The position numbers and the translations under genes were made by a program. Shown piece by piece: positions 1-7,172 of a DNA stretch of 36,059 nucleotides (position 1 is its first letter; each line of letters opens with the position of its first letter). Source of the stretch: Beijerinckiaceae bacterium. Its GTDB lineage: Bacteria; Pseudomonadota; Alphaproteobacteria; Rhizobiales; Beijerinckiaceae. The notes below the pieces were generated by a model. It saw only the letters and a list, made by a program, of their open reading frames with translations, searched no databases and had not been told where the DNA came from. Where the stretch lies: positions 1 to 36,059 of the forward strand of contig JAIELD010000075.1 in the NCBI GenBank assembly GCA_019753285.1, given 5' to 3'.

Positions 1-100
1 ACCGGCAAGCTGCAAGTGACCGTCGCCGATCCGAGCGGTGCCGTTATCCCGGGCGCCACGGTGACGGTGACGGGGCAAGAGGACGCCACGAAGGTGGTGA
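1..100 (+). other. Fragment resembling a carboxypeptidase regulatory-like domain
   Basis: Read in frame 1 on the plus strand, the first 30 or so codons give a beta-strand-rich segment containing VTVADPSGAVIPGATVTVTG. That pattern is typical of carboxypeptidase-regulatory-like (CarboxypepD_reg) domains in large secreted or TonB-dependent proteins, which are especially frequent in Acidobacteria. The same bases lie where the ketosynthase on the other strand loses its family resemblance. No start codon or downstream continuation of such a protein is visible, and the frame soon runs into antisense of the ketosynthase. I read this as the edge of foreign or misjoined sequence. The resemblance is from memory of the motif, and the boundary (somewhere at 85-115) is approximate. 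Confidence 0.45.
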
Positions 101-707
101 CGTTGACGCCGGCGACCACCGCCATGTCGACGCGGCCGGACTCGACGGCCGCCATCGCTTCGGCGAACGCGACGAGCGAGGAAGAGCAAGCGGTGTCGAC
201 CGTGAAGCTCGGGCCGTGCCAATCAAAGGCGTATGAGATGCGGTTCGAGACCAGCGACAGGGTGTTCCCCGTCATGAAATGGCTTTCGATCGCCGCCGGA
301 TCGGTGGTGTGGAGATTGCCGTAGTCGAGATTGGACGCGCCGACATAGACGCCGACATGCGTTCCGGCGAGTTTGGACGGCGGGATGCCGGCGTTCTCGA
401 GCGCCTCCCAAACGACCTCCAGCAACAGACGCTGCTGCGGATCGATCTGGCGCGCCTCACGCGGCGAGATGCCGAAAACGCCTGGATCGAAGGCGAAAGG
501 ATTGTCGAGATAGCCGCCGGCGAACGTGTAGCTGAAGCCCGGTTCGGAGGCGCGCGGATGCAGGAACCGCTCGGCGCTCCAGCGGCCGGCCGGCAACTGG
601 CCGACTGCGCAACGACCCTCGAGAAGCAAATCCCAGAAAGCCGCTTCATTGGCGGCGCCCGGAAGGCGACAAGCACCGCCAATAACGGCAATCTCTAATG
701 ATTTCAT
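1..707 (-). CDS. Type I polyketide synthase, N-terminal ketosynthase domain (partial)
   Basis: This frame starts at ATG 707 and stays open to the window edge (235 codons). It begins with the classic ketosynthase opening SLEIAVIGGACRLPGA. It continues with the FDPGVFGISPREARQIDPQQ block at about residues 73-92 and the active-site block DTACSSSLVA at 171-180, with Cys174 as nucleophile. Enzymes of this family condense acyl-ACP chains in polyketide or related lipid assembly. The ketosynthase sits at the extreme N-terminus with no loading domain before it. After about residue 203 (AGVN, around base 100) the sequence turns into a Val/Thr-rich stretch unlike any ketosynthase. The gene is therefore either misjoined or disrupted there, and its remaining domains cannot be seen. 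No clear ribosome binding site precedes the ATG. Confidence 0.85.
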   Translation of the reverse strand, partial: MKSLEIAVIGGACRLPGAANEAAFWDLLLEGRCAVGQLPAGRWSAERFLHPRASEPGFSYTFAGGYLDNPFAFDPGVFGISPREARQIDPQQRLLLEVVWEALENAGIPPSKLAGTHVGVYVGASNLDYGNLHTTDPAAIESHFMTGNTLSLVSNRISYAFDWHGPSFTVDTACSSSLVAFAEAMAAVESGRVDMAVVAGVNVTTFVASSCPVTVTVAPGITAPLGSATVTCSLP

Positions 708-1002
708 CAAGTTGGAACTACTTGCATCCAGTGTCATGAGCAGAACAAACCGTCGTTTTTCTGCCAGACCGTGACTTGAAGGGTTTTGTTATCGACGCTT
801 TTGCAACAGAAAGAATTACATGACAAGCAATTCATGACTTGTCTCCTGCGTGCAAAGCCGTCGCTCCAATAACGATTTGTTTCAAACGGATTTTGGAGCT
901 CCGCAGTGACCGGAGCCAACGTTAACCGAGAGTGAACGCGAAAATCGGAATCCGCAAGCCGCCCGCGCCGACACCGTCTTGTTTTCGCGGCGCCGGGACG
1001 TT
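708..1002. other. Intergenic region without a recognisable gene
   Basis: These 295 bases separate the ketosynthase start from the end of the DUF3297 gene and are less GC-rich than their surroundings. They must hold the ketosynthase promoter, but no box stands out. Two small 6-bp-stem inverted repeats are visible: GACAAG/CTTGTC near 822-843 and GCTCCG/CGGAGC at 898-916. Neither is followed by a T-run in the direction needed for a clear intrinsic terminator. No tRNA or small protein could be supported. Confidence 0.4.
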
Positions 1003-1299
1003 TCAATCCGGCTGTTTGGCGCGGAAATAGGGCTCCACCGAGCCTTGCAGCTTCACGGTCATCGGATTGCCGGCGCGATCCTTCGCCGTGCCGACGCTGA
1101 GACGAACCCATCCCTCGCTGATGCAGTATTCCTCGACATTGGTCTTTTCGACGCCCTTGAAGCGAATGCCGATGTCCTGCTCGAGCAGTTCTGGATTGAA
1201 GTACGGGCTTTTCGGATTGGTCGACAGCCGGTCGGGCAGCGTCACCATTGGCTGCTGCGCTGGCGTCGCGCCCGTATCGTCGAGGTCTTCGGCACTCAT
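1003..1299 (-). CDS. DUF3297 family protein
   Basis: This 98-residue protein matches the DUF3297 family, small cytosolic proteins of unknown function in Proteobacteria. The core reads PDRLSTNPKSPYFNPELL, then GIRFKGVEKTNVEEYCISEGWVR in two blocks, then a GNPMTVKLQGSVEPYF tail, essentially the family consensus across its whole length. I chose ATG 1299 because AAGGG lies about seven bases upstream. An in-frame ATG 30 bases further upstream (1329) would add ten residues but has no such site. The gene stands alone, with more than 150 bases on either side. The family is recognised with confidence, and its role is unknown. Confidence 0.88.
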   Translation of the reverse strand: MSAEDLDDTGATPAQQPMVTLPDRLSTNPKSPYFNPELLEQDIGIRFKGVEKTNVEEYCISEGWVRLSVGTAKDRAGNPMTVKLQGSVEPYFRAKQPD

Positions 1300-1450
1300 G
1301 GATGCACCCTTTTGATAAACGGCGGCCACGTTTCGATGCCGGCAGGGGAAACGGCTCGCCGTCGTGCGGTAGGGGATTTAAACGCGGTCGTAGCCGAGAA
1401 CACCGGGGCTGCCAATGCAAAAGTATCAATCTCGGCCCGCCGGGACCGGC

Positions 1451-2071
1451 TCAGGTCAACGGCGGTGCGACATGAGCGACGAAGCCTGGCCGTTCGGCCA
1501 GCGTCCGATACCAGCGCTCGATTTGCGGGAATGACGGCTTATCGACGCCTTCGACGCCGAACCAGCGCCGCGCGTAGCTGCCGATCGTGATGTCGGCCAG
1601 CGTGAATGTTTCGCCTTCGAGGAAAGCGCGGCCATCGAGATGCGCGTCGATCAGCCGCCAGAGCCTTGCGACTGCATTCGTCTTTTCCTGAAGAAGCGCC
1701 ATGTCGCGCTTCTCCGGCGGTGTCCGAACGAGGCCCCAAAAGACCGGATGCTCAGCGGGCTGCAGCGTCGAGAGGCTCCAGTCGAGCCAGCGATCGACCG
1801 AGGCTCGGACCCTGGCAGCCGCAGGATAGATCGCCTCGCCATGCTTCGCGAGGGCGAGATAGCGCAGAATCGAATTCGATTCCCACAGCGAGAAGTCGCC
1901 GTCGACGAGCAATGGAATGCGCCCGTTCGGATTGAGCGCCAGATAGTCCGGCGTATCATTCCGGCCATGGTGCATGCCGGCGTCGATGCGCTCATATGTC
2001 AGCGACAATTCATCGAGGCACCAGAGCACCTTCTGTACGTTGACCGAGTTTCGTCTGCCCCAGATCTGCAT
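1451..2071 (-). CDS. Glutathione S-transferase family protein
   Basis: A 206-residue cytosolic protein of glutathione S-transferase length and layout. The N-terminal thioredoxin-like half carries NPNGRIPLLVDGD at residues 47-59, with the cis-proline (Pro53), and the glutathione-binding WESNSILRYLA at 63-73. The helical C-terminal half contains the conserved FTLADITIGSYA block near 146-157. Such enzymes conjugate or reduce substrates with glutathione. Ser9 in GRRNSVNVQK is a plausible glutathione-activating residue, but the substrate cannot be deduced. It is divergently oriented to the quinone oxidoreductase-like gene at 2251 with about 180 bases between them, so the two may share a control region. 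The start is the only reasonable ATG and leaves a normal-length N-terminal strand. Confidence 0.92.
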   Translation of the reverse strand: MQIWGRRNSVNVQKVLWCLDELSLTYERIDAGMHHGRNDTPDYLALNPNGRIPLLVDGDFSLWESNSILRYLALAKHGEAIYPAAARVRASVDRWLDWSLSTLQPAEHPVFWGLVRTPPEKRDMALLQEKTNAVARLWRLIDAHLDGRAFLEGETFTLADITIGSYARRWFGVEGVDKPSFPQIERWYRTLAERPGFVAHVAPPLT

Positions 2072-2250
2072 CGGACCGGTTCTCCCTTGCGCCGTTCGAT
2101 ATGACCCGTGCCTCGATCAGCGTCTTCTCTTGCCCCGCGCTGCACAGGTTGTCGCATCGGCTACCCTCCTTGCAAATTGATTGTTCCGACGAATTGACCG
2201 TTTCGATCGACGGGTTCAGATCAGACATTCAGCGAACGAGGAGAATGACC

Positions 2251-3225
2251 ATGCGCGCGATCGTGATCGATCAGTTCGGCGGCCCCGAGATGCTGAAATG
2301 CGTCGATGTCGCCGCGCCGAAGCCGGCAGCCGGCCAGATGGCCATCAAGGTAGCGATGACCGGGGTCAACTTTGCCGATGTGATGACGCGCAGAGGCGGC
2401 TACGGGCGCGGCGGAACGCCGCCGCTGACGCCTGGCCTCGACTGCGTCGGTCATGTCGTCGAATTGGGCGAAGGTGTCACGGGTTTCAAGATCGGCCAAA
2501 GGGTTGCGGCCTTTCCCGATGGCGGCTCCTACGCGGAGATCGTGCTTGCTCGGCCGGCATTGACCTACGCCCTGCCTGATACGGTGACGAACGAAAGTGC
2601 GAGCGCACTCACCATGCTGGTCACCGCCTACAACATCCTCACGCTGGCAGGCCGCATGAGCGCCGGTGAAACGGTTCTCGTTCATGCGGGGGCAGGCGGC
2701 GTCGGGTCGCTTGCGATCCAGTTGGCGAAGCGGCTCGGCGCGGGCAAGGTGATCGCGACGGTCGGCAGCCCGGCCAAGCTCGCAATCGCCAAGCAATTCG
2801 GCGCCGATGTCGTGATCAATTACCGCGACCAGGAGATCGGTGCGTCGCTTCACTCGGCCACTGACGGAAAGGGTGTCGATCTCGTGCTCGACTCAGTGAT
2901 CGGCCCGGTGTTCGAAGGGGGCTTTGAGCAACTCGCGCCGTTCGGTCGCTATGTCGTCTATGGCGCGGCCTCCGGCGAGCCTGCCCAGATCGCTTCCAAC
3001 GCGCTGCACCAGACAAGCCGCGCAGTCATCGGCTACAGCACGGGCTCATACCGCAAGTTCAAACCAGAAGCCCTTGACCCCGGGGTCAGGGCGGTGCTTG
3101 CCCATCTCGTCCAGGGTGATCTCATCGTGCATATCGGCGGACGATTCAGCCTCGAGGAGGCGGCGCAGGCGCACTCCTTCATCGAATCGAGGGCGAGCAT
3201 CGGCAAGATCGTTCTTACGCCATGA
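2251..3225 (+). CDS. NADPH:quinone oxidoreductase family protein (zinc-independent MDR)
   Basis: A 324-residue medium-chain dehydrogenase/reductase of the quinone oxidoreductase type. The N-terminal GroES-like domain contains TGVNFADVMTRRGGY and PLTPGLDCVGHVVELGEGV. The nucleotide-binding motif HAGAGGVGSLAIQLAK lies at residues 145-160, and a short C-terminal GGRFSLEEAAQAHSFIESR closes the fold. The cysteine cluster of zinc-dependent alcohol dehydrogenases is absent, as expected for the NADPH-dependent quinone/enone reductases. Two starts are possible, ATG 2245 and ATG 2251. GAGGAG at 2238-2243 touches the first but is seven bases from the second, so 2251 is preferred. The electron acceptor cannot be predicted. 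The stop codon overlaps the first unit of a 17-base tandem repeat. Confidence 0.9.
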   Translation: MRAIVIDQFGGPEMLKCVDVAAPKPAAGQMAIKVAMTGVNFADVMTRRGGYGRGGTPPLTPGLDCVGHVVELGEGVTGFKIGQRVAAFPDGGSYAEIVLARPALTYALPDTVTNESASALTMLVTAYNILTLAGRMSAGETVLVHAGAGGVGSLAIQLAKRLGAGKVIATVGSPAKLAIAKQFGADVVINYRDQEIGASLHSATDGKGVDLVLDSVIGPVFEGGFEQLAPFGRYVVYGAASGEPAQIASNALHQTSRAVIGYSTGSYRKFKPEALDPGVRAVLAHLVQGDLIVHIGGRFSLEEAAQAHSFIESRASIGKIVLTP

Positions 3226-3272
3226 AAAAGCGGGCCCCATGGAAATAGCGGGCCAATGAAAAAGCGGGCGGG
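3222..3272. repeat. Three-copy 17-bp tandem repeat
   Basis: Three consecutive 17-base units start at 3222, 3239 and 3256. Each begins ATGAAAAAGCGGGC or a close variant (the second reads ATGGAAATAGCGGGC). The last three bases of each unit vary. The first unit contains the TGA stop of the oxidoreductase gene. The third supplies the A-run and left arm of the hairpin that follows, so the array probably grew from the terminator sequence by slippage duplication. Confidence 0.8.
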
Positions 3273-3287
3273 ATGACCCGTCCGCTT
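3259..3287 (-). terminator. Rho-independent terminator of the BA14K-like gene
   Basis: On the minus strand, just past the stop of the BA14K-like gene, an 11-bp stem forms between AAGCGGACGGG and CCCGCCCGCTT. It contains one mismatched or wobble pair and a four-base loop, and continues directly into a run of T (the A-run at 3259-3263 on the plus strand). Position, GC-rich stem and T-run fit a classic intrinsic terminator. It may also slow read-through from the convergent oxidoreductase gene. Confidence 0.7.
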
Positions 3288-3297
3288 CATTGCCTCG

Positions 3298-3777
3298 TCA
3301 GCCGCAAGGGTGGCGGCGCCCGTCATATCCGAGATATGTCCCCGAGGCCGGATCATAGGATTTGAAGCGGCGGGCACAGTAATCGGCATTGCCGCCACCC
3401 TCGTAAATCGTCTGAGGCTCGTCGACGTAATAGCTCCGATCGTAATAATAGGGCGCGGAGGCAATAGCGCTGCCGATCAAAGCTCCTGCGGCCAAGCCGC
3501 CGAGCCCATAACCGTAGCCGCCATAGCCGCGTCCGTAGTACCCACGACCACCATAGCCGCGCCCATAAAAACCACGGCCGCCAAAGCCGCGATTATGGAA
3601 GCCGCCGCCGTGAAACCCGCCGCCGTGAAATCCTCCATGTCCGCCGCGGAACTGCACCTGTGTCGCGGGCGTGTCACGCGAAAACCCTGGGTCGATGCGC
3701 AGCACCTGAGCCTGCGACGGCGCCCCGATCGACAGGCATCCCGCGATCGTCAAGGCGCTGAGGACAGAATGTTTCAT
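3298..3777 (-). CDS. BA14K-like family secreted protein, glycine-rich
   Basis: A 159-residue exported protein. Residues 1-23 form a signal peptide ending near PSQAQ. Residues 44-93 are a Gly/Tyr/Arg/Phe-rich low-complexity stretch built on GGFHGGGF and GRGYGGRGY repeats. A short hydrophobic Ala/Gly segment follows at 93-109. The C-terminus, ADYCARRFKSYDPASGTYLG followed by DGRRHPC, is the BA14K-type domain. Members of this family occur in Brucella, where one was described as an immunoreactive lectin-like protein, and in other Hyphomicrobiales. The present function is unknown but an envelope location is expected. The start is well supported by AAAGGAG eight bases upstream. It is divergent from, and overlaps by two bases, the longest possible reading of the amidase gene. 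Confidence 0.85.
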   Translation of the reverse strand: MKHSVLSALTIAGCLSIGAPSQAQVLRIDPGFSRDTPATQVQFRGGHGGFHGGGFHGGGFHNRGFGGRGFYGRGYGGRGYYGRGYGGYGYGLGGLAAGALIGSAIASAPYYYDRSYYVDEPQTIYEGGGNADYCARRFKSYDPASGTYLGYDGRRHPCG

Positions 3778-5359
3778 GAGAAAACTCCTTTGTTCAAGCT
3801 TGTCCAACAAACGCGGGCGGGGAGGCGATGTTCCGGCCGCAGCGAGCCGCGCACCGCCGAACGAGGCGAGCATCTGGACATCCCGAGCGCTTTGGCCGCA
3901 ATGTCGAACCCTACTTCCCGCCCGACAGGAGACGACCCTGGCTTCCCATGACGAACTGATCCGATCGACCGCCTGCTCTCTCGTGGAGCGCCTGAAAAGC
4001 GGCGAACTGAGGCCGCACGATCTGCTCGATGCGCTTGAAAAGCGGATCGCGATGGTCGATCCGCTCGTCAACGCTTTGCCGACGCTGGCGTTCGACCGAG
4101 CGCGCGAGCATGCCGACCGACTTATGGCGCAGCCGGTCTCAGAGCGCGGCGTGCTTGCCGGCATGCCTGTCCCGATCAAGGATTTGAGCGACGTCGCCGG
4201 GGTGCGCTCGACGCAGGGCTCGCCCATTTTCAAGGATCACGTGCCGCAAACATCGGACCTCGTCGTCAGCCATCTCGAACGCGAAGGCGGCATCGTCTAC
4301 GCCAAGTCGAACACGCCGGAGTTCGGCGCCGGGGCCAACACGTTCAACGAGGTGTTCGGCGCGACGCTCAACCCCCGCAACCTCGCGCTCTCCGCCTCGG
4401 GGTCGTCCGGCGGCGCGGCCGCTTCGCTGGCGACCGGCATGGCCTGGCTCGCCCACGGGTCCGACATGGGCGGATCGCTGCGCAGCCCGGCGAGCTTCTG
4501 CGGCGTCGTCGGCATGCGCCCCTCGCTCGGCCGGGTGGCGGCATCCTGCAACCACGAAATCGACAACAGCCTGTTCATACAGGGGCCGATGGCGCGTAAC
4601 GTCGAGGATCTCGCGCTCCTGCTCGACGCGATGTCGGGCGACGAACCGGCCGATCCGCTGTCGAAGCCGAGGCCCGCGAGGAGTTTCCTCTCTGCGGCCC
4701 GCTCGGGCCAAAAGCCCGCCCGCGTCGCTTACTCGCCGGACCTCGGCATTACGCCCGTGGATCGTGAGGTCGCCGAGGTGACGCGCAAGGCGGCATTGCG
4801 GTTCAGCGAGGCCGGAATCATCGTGGAGGAAGCCGCACCCGATCTCAGCGAGGCGCATGACTGTTTCCAGGTGCTCCGCGCCGTCAGCTTCGCCGTCTCG
4901 AAGGCCGAACTTCTGAAGACACATCGCTCGATGCTGAAGCCGGAGGTGATCTGGAACATCGAATACGGCCTGTCGCTCACGGCAGCCGATATCGTGCGGG
5001 CCCAGAACCAGCGCACGGCGATGCTGCATCGATCGCTAACGTTTTTCGAGACCTATGATCTTCTCCTGTGCCCAACGACGATCGTTCCGCCTTTCCCGGT
5101 CGAAGAGCGGTATGTCAAATCGGTCGAAGGGGTCGAGTTCGGCAATTACGTCGAATGGCTGGCGATCGTCTACGCGGTGACGCTCATCTGCTCGCCTGCG
5201 CTGTCGCTGCCTTGCGGATGGACCGGCAAGGGGCTGCCCGTCGGGCTTCAGATCATCGGGCGGCCGGGCGCGGATGCCGAAGTGCTCTCCGGCGCGAAGC
5301 TGCTCGAGGACATTCTCGGTCTTGACACGACGAAGCCGGTCGATCCGAAGCCGCTTTGA
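3776..5359 (+). CDS. Amidase signature family hydrolase
   Basis: An amidase-signature enzyme with a complete Ser-cisSer-Lys triad. Numbered from 3776, Lys135 lies in PVPIKDLSD, the cis-Ser in SGSSGGAAAS is Ser210, and the nucleophile in GSDMGGSLRSPASFCG is Ser234. The spacings of 75 and 24 residues equal those in fatty acid amide hydrolase. It hydrolyses an amide bond, but the substrate cannot be told. A GatA role is unlikely because no gatB or gatC is nearby. ATG 3776 gives 527 residues, but the first 50 or so are not amidase-like and overlap the oppositely directed BA14K start. The conserved part begins near CTG 3938, which has AGGAG six bases upstream and would give 473 residues, closer to the family norm. 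The true start is therefore uncertain. Confidence 0.9.
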   Translation: MRKLLCSSLSNKRGRGGDVPAAASRAPPNEASIWTSRALWPQCRTLLPARQETTLASHDELIRSTACSLVERLKSGELRPHDLLDALEKRIAMVDPLVNALPTLAFDRAREHADRLMAQPVSERGVLAGMPVPIKDLSDVAGVRSTQGSPIFKDHVPQTSDLVVSHLEREGGIVYAKSNTPEFGAGANTFNEVFGATLNPRNLALSASGSSGGAAASLATGMAWLAHGSDMGGSLRSPASFCGVVGMRPSLGRVAASCNHEIDNSLFIQGPMARNVEDLALLLDAMSGDEPADPLSKPRPARSFLSAARSGQKPARVAYSPDLGITPVDREVAEVTRKAALRFSEAGIIVEEAAPDLSEAHDCFQVLRAVSFAVSKAELLKTHRSMLKPEVIWNIEYGLSLTAADIVRAQNQRTAMLHRSLTFFETYDLLLCPTTIVPPFPVEERYVKSVEGVEFGNYVEWLAIVYAVTLICSPALSLPCGWTGKGLPVGLQIIGRPGADAEVLSGAKLLEDILGLDTTKPVDPKPL

Positions 5360-5363
5360 TCGA

Positions 5364-6788
5364 TCAGCTTGAAGAAGCAGCGTCGTATGCGTCGCGCATT
5401 TCGGCGATCTGGGTGAGCTTGTCGTTGAACGGCGCCCAGTCGTCGCCTTCCGCGATCGCGTCCCAGATGCGCTCGAGTTCGTCGATGAGCATCGTGCAGG
5501 GGCGCTCATTTCGGAAATAGCCATGCTCGAGGTCGCCGGACGGAGCGTGTTTTGAAAGCGCATCCTTGACTGGCTCGAACTCGGCGCTTCTGTAAAACGC
5601 TGCAGCCGGGCTCCGTGCTGCCCGGTCGGCGCTGGCTTCGCCGCCGAACCAGTCGAAGAAGGCCTGCTCGAACGGGGCCTGGCTCCGCATCAGGAAGCCG
5701 GCGAAGGCTGAGGCGAGCGCGGTATCATTGTCGGCGCCCGCCGAGGCGAGGCCGAGCCTGCGCAGCATTTCGCCGGCATAGGCCTCTTGCAAAGCCGGCG
5801 CGAAGACATCGAGGCAGGCGGTGAGGCGTTCGGCGCTCGCGAACGGAAGGAAACATTCCGCGAGCCGCGCAACGTTCCAGGCCATCGTGCTCGGCTGACG
5901 GCCGAAGGCGTAGAGACCGACCTCGTCGTAATAGGCTGCGACGAAATTGGGATCGTAGGTCGGCACGAAACGCCAGGGGCCATAATCGAAGCTCTCGCCC
6001 GTGATGTTGATGTTGTCGCTGTTGAGCACGCCATGGACGAAGCCCGCCGCCATCCATTGCGCAGCCAGCCTCGCACTGCGGATCGCGACCTCCCGAATGA
6101 GGGCCAGCGCCCGCTCGGGCGTTCCCTCCCCTGCGACGCTCGGCAGATAATGACGAATGACGTGATTGAGCAGACGTTCGATGCCCGCACGGTCCTTGTG
6201 GTAGGCCAGCCGCTGGAAGGTGCCGATCCTGATATGCGAATGACTGAGCCGGACGAGAACGGAAGAGCGGGTCGGAGAGGGTTCATCGTGCCGCTCGAGA
6301 CCCTCGCCGGTTTCGACGAGGCTGAAGGATTTTGAGGTCAGCACGCCGATCGCTTCCAGCATTTCGGTAGCGAGAACCTCTCGTACCCCGCCCTTCAGGG
6401 TGAGTCGCCCATCGCCGCCGCGTGACCACGGCGTCTGCCCGGAGCCTTTGGTGGCGAGATCGAGCAGCCGCCCATCCTGATGATCCCGCAGCTGGGCATG
6501 GAGAAAGCCGCGTCCGTCGCCAAGCTGCGGATTGTAACTGCGGAACTGGTGTCCATGATAGCGCAGCGCGAGCGGGGCGGCGAGCGAGCCTGGCAACGGC
6601 TCCAGCGATGCGAAGTGCTGCAGCCATTCGGGTTCATCTAGGCCGTCGAGGCCGATGCGGGCTGCCCAGCGATCGTTGCGGTAGCGCAAAATCTGTTTCG
6701 GGAATCGCGCAGGTGCAACGACATCGTAGAACGCGTCGCCGAGCGTGGCGTGGACCGTCTCTGGCTTGTAGGATGCGCTGACAGGCAT
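5364..6788 (-). CDS. selO: Protein adenylyltransferase SelO (YdiU/UPF0061)
   Basis: A 474-residue member of the SelO pseudokinase family, of full bacterial length. SelO transfers AMP from ATP to Ser, Thr or Tyr of target proteins, and in Escherichia coli has been linked to redox stress through glutaredoxin and glutathionylation. Visible family blocks are RYHGHQFRSYNPQLGDGRG (GDGR at 90-93), KGSGQTPWSRGGDGRLTLKG near 114-133, HSHIRIGTFQ near 183-192, and the metal- and nucleotide-binding NSDNINITGESFDYGPWRF near 246-264. The bacterial form has no selenocysteine codon at its C-terminus, and none is seen. It is convergent with the amidase gene, with only four bases between the stops. A four-copy 14-bp repeat lies directly upstream. 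No strong ribosome binding site is evident. Confidence 0.95.
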   Translation of the reverse strand: MPVSASYKPETVHATLGDAFYDVVAPARFPKQILRYRNDRWAARIGLDGLDEPEWLQHFASLEPLPGSLAAPLALRYHGHQFRSYNPQLGDGRGFLHAQLRDHQDGRLLDLATKGSGQTPWSRGGDGRLTLKGGVREVLATEMLEAIGVLTSKSFSLVETGEGLERHDEPSPTRSSVLVRLSHSHIRIGTFQRLAYHKDRAGIERLLNHVIRHYLPSVAGEGTPERALALIREVAIRSARLAAQWMAAGFVHGVLNSDNINITGESFDYGPWRFVPTYDPNFVAAYYDEVGLYAFGRQPSTMAWNVARLAECFLPFASAERLTACLDVFAPALQEAYAGEMLRRLGLASAGADNDTALASAFAGFLMRSQAPFEQAFFDWFGGEASADRAARSPAAAFYRSAEFEPVKDALSKHAPSGDLEHGYFRNERPCTMLIDELERIWDAIAEGDDWAPFNDKLTQIAEMRDAYDAASSS

Positions 6789-6803
6789 GAGGCTCTTTGC
6801 TGG

Positions 6804-6860
6804 ATGGCTGCAGAAAAATGGCTGCAGAAAAATGGCTGTAGGAAAATTGGCTTCAGAAAA
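6804..6860. repeat. Four-copy 14/15-bp tandem repeat upstream of selO
   Basis: Units begin at 6804, 6818, 6832 and 6846. The first two are identical (ATGGCTGCAGAAAA), the third is ATGGCTGTAGGAAA and the fourth is ATTGGCTTCAGAAAA, one base longer. The array starts 16 bases before the selO start codon, so it lies in the selO leader or promoter. It would be read as TTTTCTGCAGCCAT in that direction. The 14-base period is not a multiple of three, which argues against a coding repeat. Confidence 0.85.
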
Positions 6861-7172
6861 TGCCGTGCTGAGGGTGAAGGGAACGCCAGCACGATCATCT
6901 TTGTTTGCTCGGAGTCAATCATGCTGTTCCAGCGCGCCGTCTGCGGTTGGTGAGACCTGCCTTGATGTCGCGGCATTTGCGCGGGACTATCATGCGACGA
7001 CAGATCAATCGATAAAATACATATTATAAATGTATATTATATTTTGTTTTTCAGAATCACTGTAGATTAAACTTGCCTTTCGATCTTTGTTGGACAACAT
7101 TGTCATTAACAAGATTTTTGGGTGAATGGAGCTTCCAGTCGAAGCACGCCGCCCTGTCTCAAGGAACGCGCC
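6861..7172 (+). promoter_or_regulatory. Intergenic control region upstream of the sulfate-import operon
   Basis: This gene-free stretch lies between the divergent selO and sbp genes. It includes a strikingly AT-rich core at about 7011-7056, containing the inverted repeat ATACAT/ATGTAT around an AT spacer, flanked by AAAATA and TATTTT. Closer to sbp, near 7088-7100, is the small palindrome TGTTG-GA-CAACA. AT-rich palindromic DNA upstream of a sulfate operon fits a promoter with a regulator site, for example for a CysB/Cbl-like LysR protein, but no such box can be proven by eye. No tRNA or small coding sequence was found. Confidence 0.4.

Noticed and set aside
734..1429. 231-codon minus-strand frame spanning the DUF3297 gene and its flanks
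   Set aside because: It overlaps the confidently assigned DUF3297 gene in another frame and has no recognisable family. Its last part reads through intergenic DNA.
3222..3272. Possible CRISPR-like array in the 17-bp units
   Set aside because: The units are contiguous with no unique spacers, are too short, and no cas genes are present.
3776..5359. Amidase as GatA of the tRNA amidotransferase
   Set aside because: No gatB or gatC is adjacent, and the protein looks like a general amidase-signature enzyme. GatA cannot be distinguished with certainty by motif alone, but nothing supports it.
6787..7029. 80-codon plus-strand frame through the 14-bp repeat
   Set aside because: It begins inside the start of selO, the repeat period is not a multiple of three, the frame lacks a ribosome binding site, and it ends in AT-rich promoter-like DNA.
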